In this document: piece after piece, positions 40,144 through 40,344 of the stretch | How positions within the stretch are numbered: position 1 is the first letter of the stretch | Layout of the letters: every line of letters begins with the position of its first letter | From: Oscillospiraceae bacterium | GTDB lineage: Bacteria; Bacillota; Clostridia; Oscillospirales; Oscillospiraceae | Assembly: GCA_022800665.1 (NCBI GenBank) | Contig: JAAWQS010000019.1 | Span: 1-40,344 of the forward strand | Length of the DNA stretch: 40,344 nt | Direction: 5' to 3' | Program-made: the position numbers and the translations under genes | The notes under the pieces: model-generated | What the model saw: the letters and a program-made list of their open reading frames with translations, nothing else | Told to the model about the DNA's origin: nothing | Database searches by the model: none

Positions 40144-40344
40144 GACAAATAGATCCAGGGTATCTCTGATGGCTGTTGGCGCAATACGCTTTCTGTCTTT
40201 ATTATACGCATGAACGCCCGGTTTGTCAAGATGGAGAGGAAGAAAATCAGGGAAATCAATTTTCAAGGATATGAGAAATAACAGAGGGATCAAGGAGGCA
40301 GTTAAACATAATTTGGGAAAGGGGACGTTTAGAATTAGAAGCGG
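40144..40344. other. Right-edge stretch without a defensible gene
   Basis: The last 200 bases are AT-richer than the window average. A plus-strand frame from ATG 40271 is open to the edge (MRNNRGIKEAVKHNLGKGTF). Two minus-strand frames are also open from the edge; one crosses the promoter and hairpin and so is unlikely to be coding, and the other would end near 40255. AAGGAGG occurs at 40292-40298 with no good start codon behind it. A TTGGCG and TATTAT pair (18 bases apart, near 40176-40205) could be a plus-strand promoter. None of this is enough for a gene call. Confidence 0.3.

Noticed and set aside
40271-40344. 5' end of a plus-strand gene running off the right edge
   Set aside because: Only 24 codons are visible, the RBS spacing is poor (AAGG two bases from the ATG), and minus-strand frames are equally open.
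1-40344. tRNA, rRNA or other structural RNA genes
   Set aside because: No T-loop GTTCRA patterns within cloverleaf-like arms and no rRNA-like stretches were noticed. The lysine riboswitch is the only structured RNA that I can support.

Overview
The window looks like chromosomal DNA from a GC-rich anaerobic member of the Clostridia (Bacillota), most likely a gut Oscillospiraceae-type bacterium. This is inference. The support is: GGAGG-type ribosome binding sites, sigma-A-type promoters, a lysine riboswitch in front of dapA, the acetylase-type lysine gene dapH, a DUF4317 protein, two S-layer-homology (SLH) surface proteins, an anaerobic NrdG activase, GTP-type PEP carboxykinase and an orphan OadG-like subunit. 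No rRNA, tRNA, CRISPR array, insertion sequence or phage gene was recognised.

Layout. Positions 1-300 are AT-rich, hold at most the tail or remnant of a gene, and end in a strong bidirectional terminator. From 452 to 6855 (minus strand) lies a tight six-gene cell-envelope operon: pgeF, an orphan family-5 substrate-binding lipoprotein, an OmpR-type response regulator, a sensor kinase, an unknown membrane-anchored protein and a VanY-type D,D-carboxypeptidase. Next on the minus strand are a broken 48-codon gene, secA, a ComFB-like gene, an aldose-1-epimerase-like gene, an Rpn-type nuclease with a tetrapeptide-repeat tail, and pckG with its own promoter and terminator.

From 14466 the plus strand carries a fructokinase-amylosucrase pair (sucrose to alpha-glucan plus fructose, then fructose to fructose phosphate), then an HPr-like protein that keeps the phosphorylatable His but lacks the regulatory Ser46. 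Convergent to it are a DUF4317 gene and an N-terminally truncated Rpn relative. Plus-strand genes then give a secreted phosphodiester-glycosidase/SLH protein, a tandem OB-fold SSB-like protein and the riboswitch-controlled dapA-dapB-dapH operon. OadG-like and NrdG genes follow on the minus strand. A sugar/polyol operon (FGGY kinase, GatD-like dehydrogenase, aldo/keto reductase) starts from a consensus promoter followed by a perfect 18-bp LacI-type palindrome.

The right third is on the minus strand: a Na/Pi cotransporter-PhoU fusion, TrmO, and a 2289-residue secreted protein with about 23 Listeria-Bacteroides (InlB B-type) repeats and C-terminal SLH domains. Its coding sequence is a base-composition mosaic: the signal-peptide end and the C-terminal half are GC-rich, the block between is much more AT-rich. 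The last 340 bases hold its promoter and a hairpin, with no gene I can defend.

The most promising unusual points are the pgeF-binding protein-two-component-VanY module, the Ser46-less HPr beside amylosucrase, the LacI-type operator without a local repressor gene, and the mosaic giant repeat protein.
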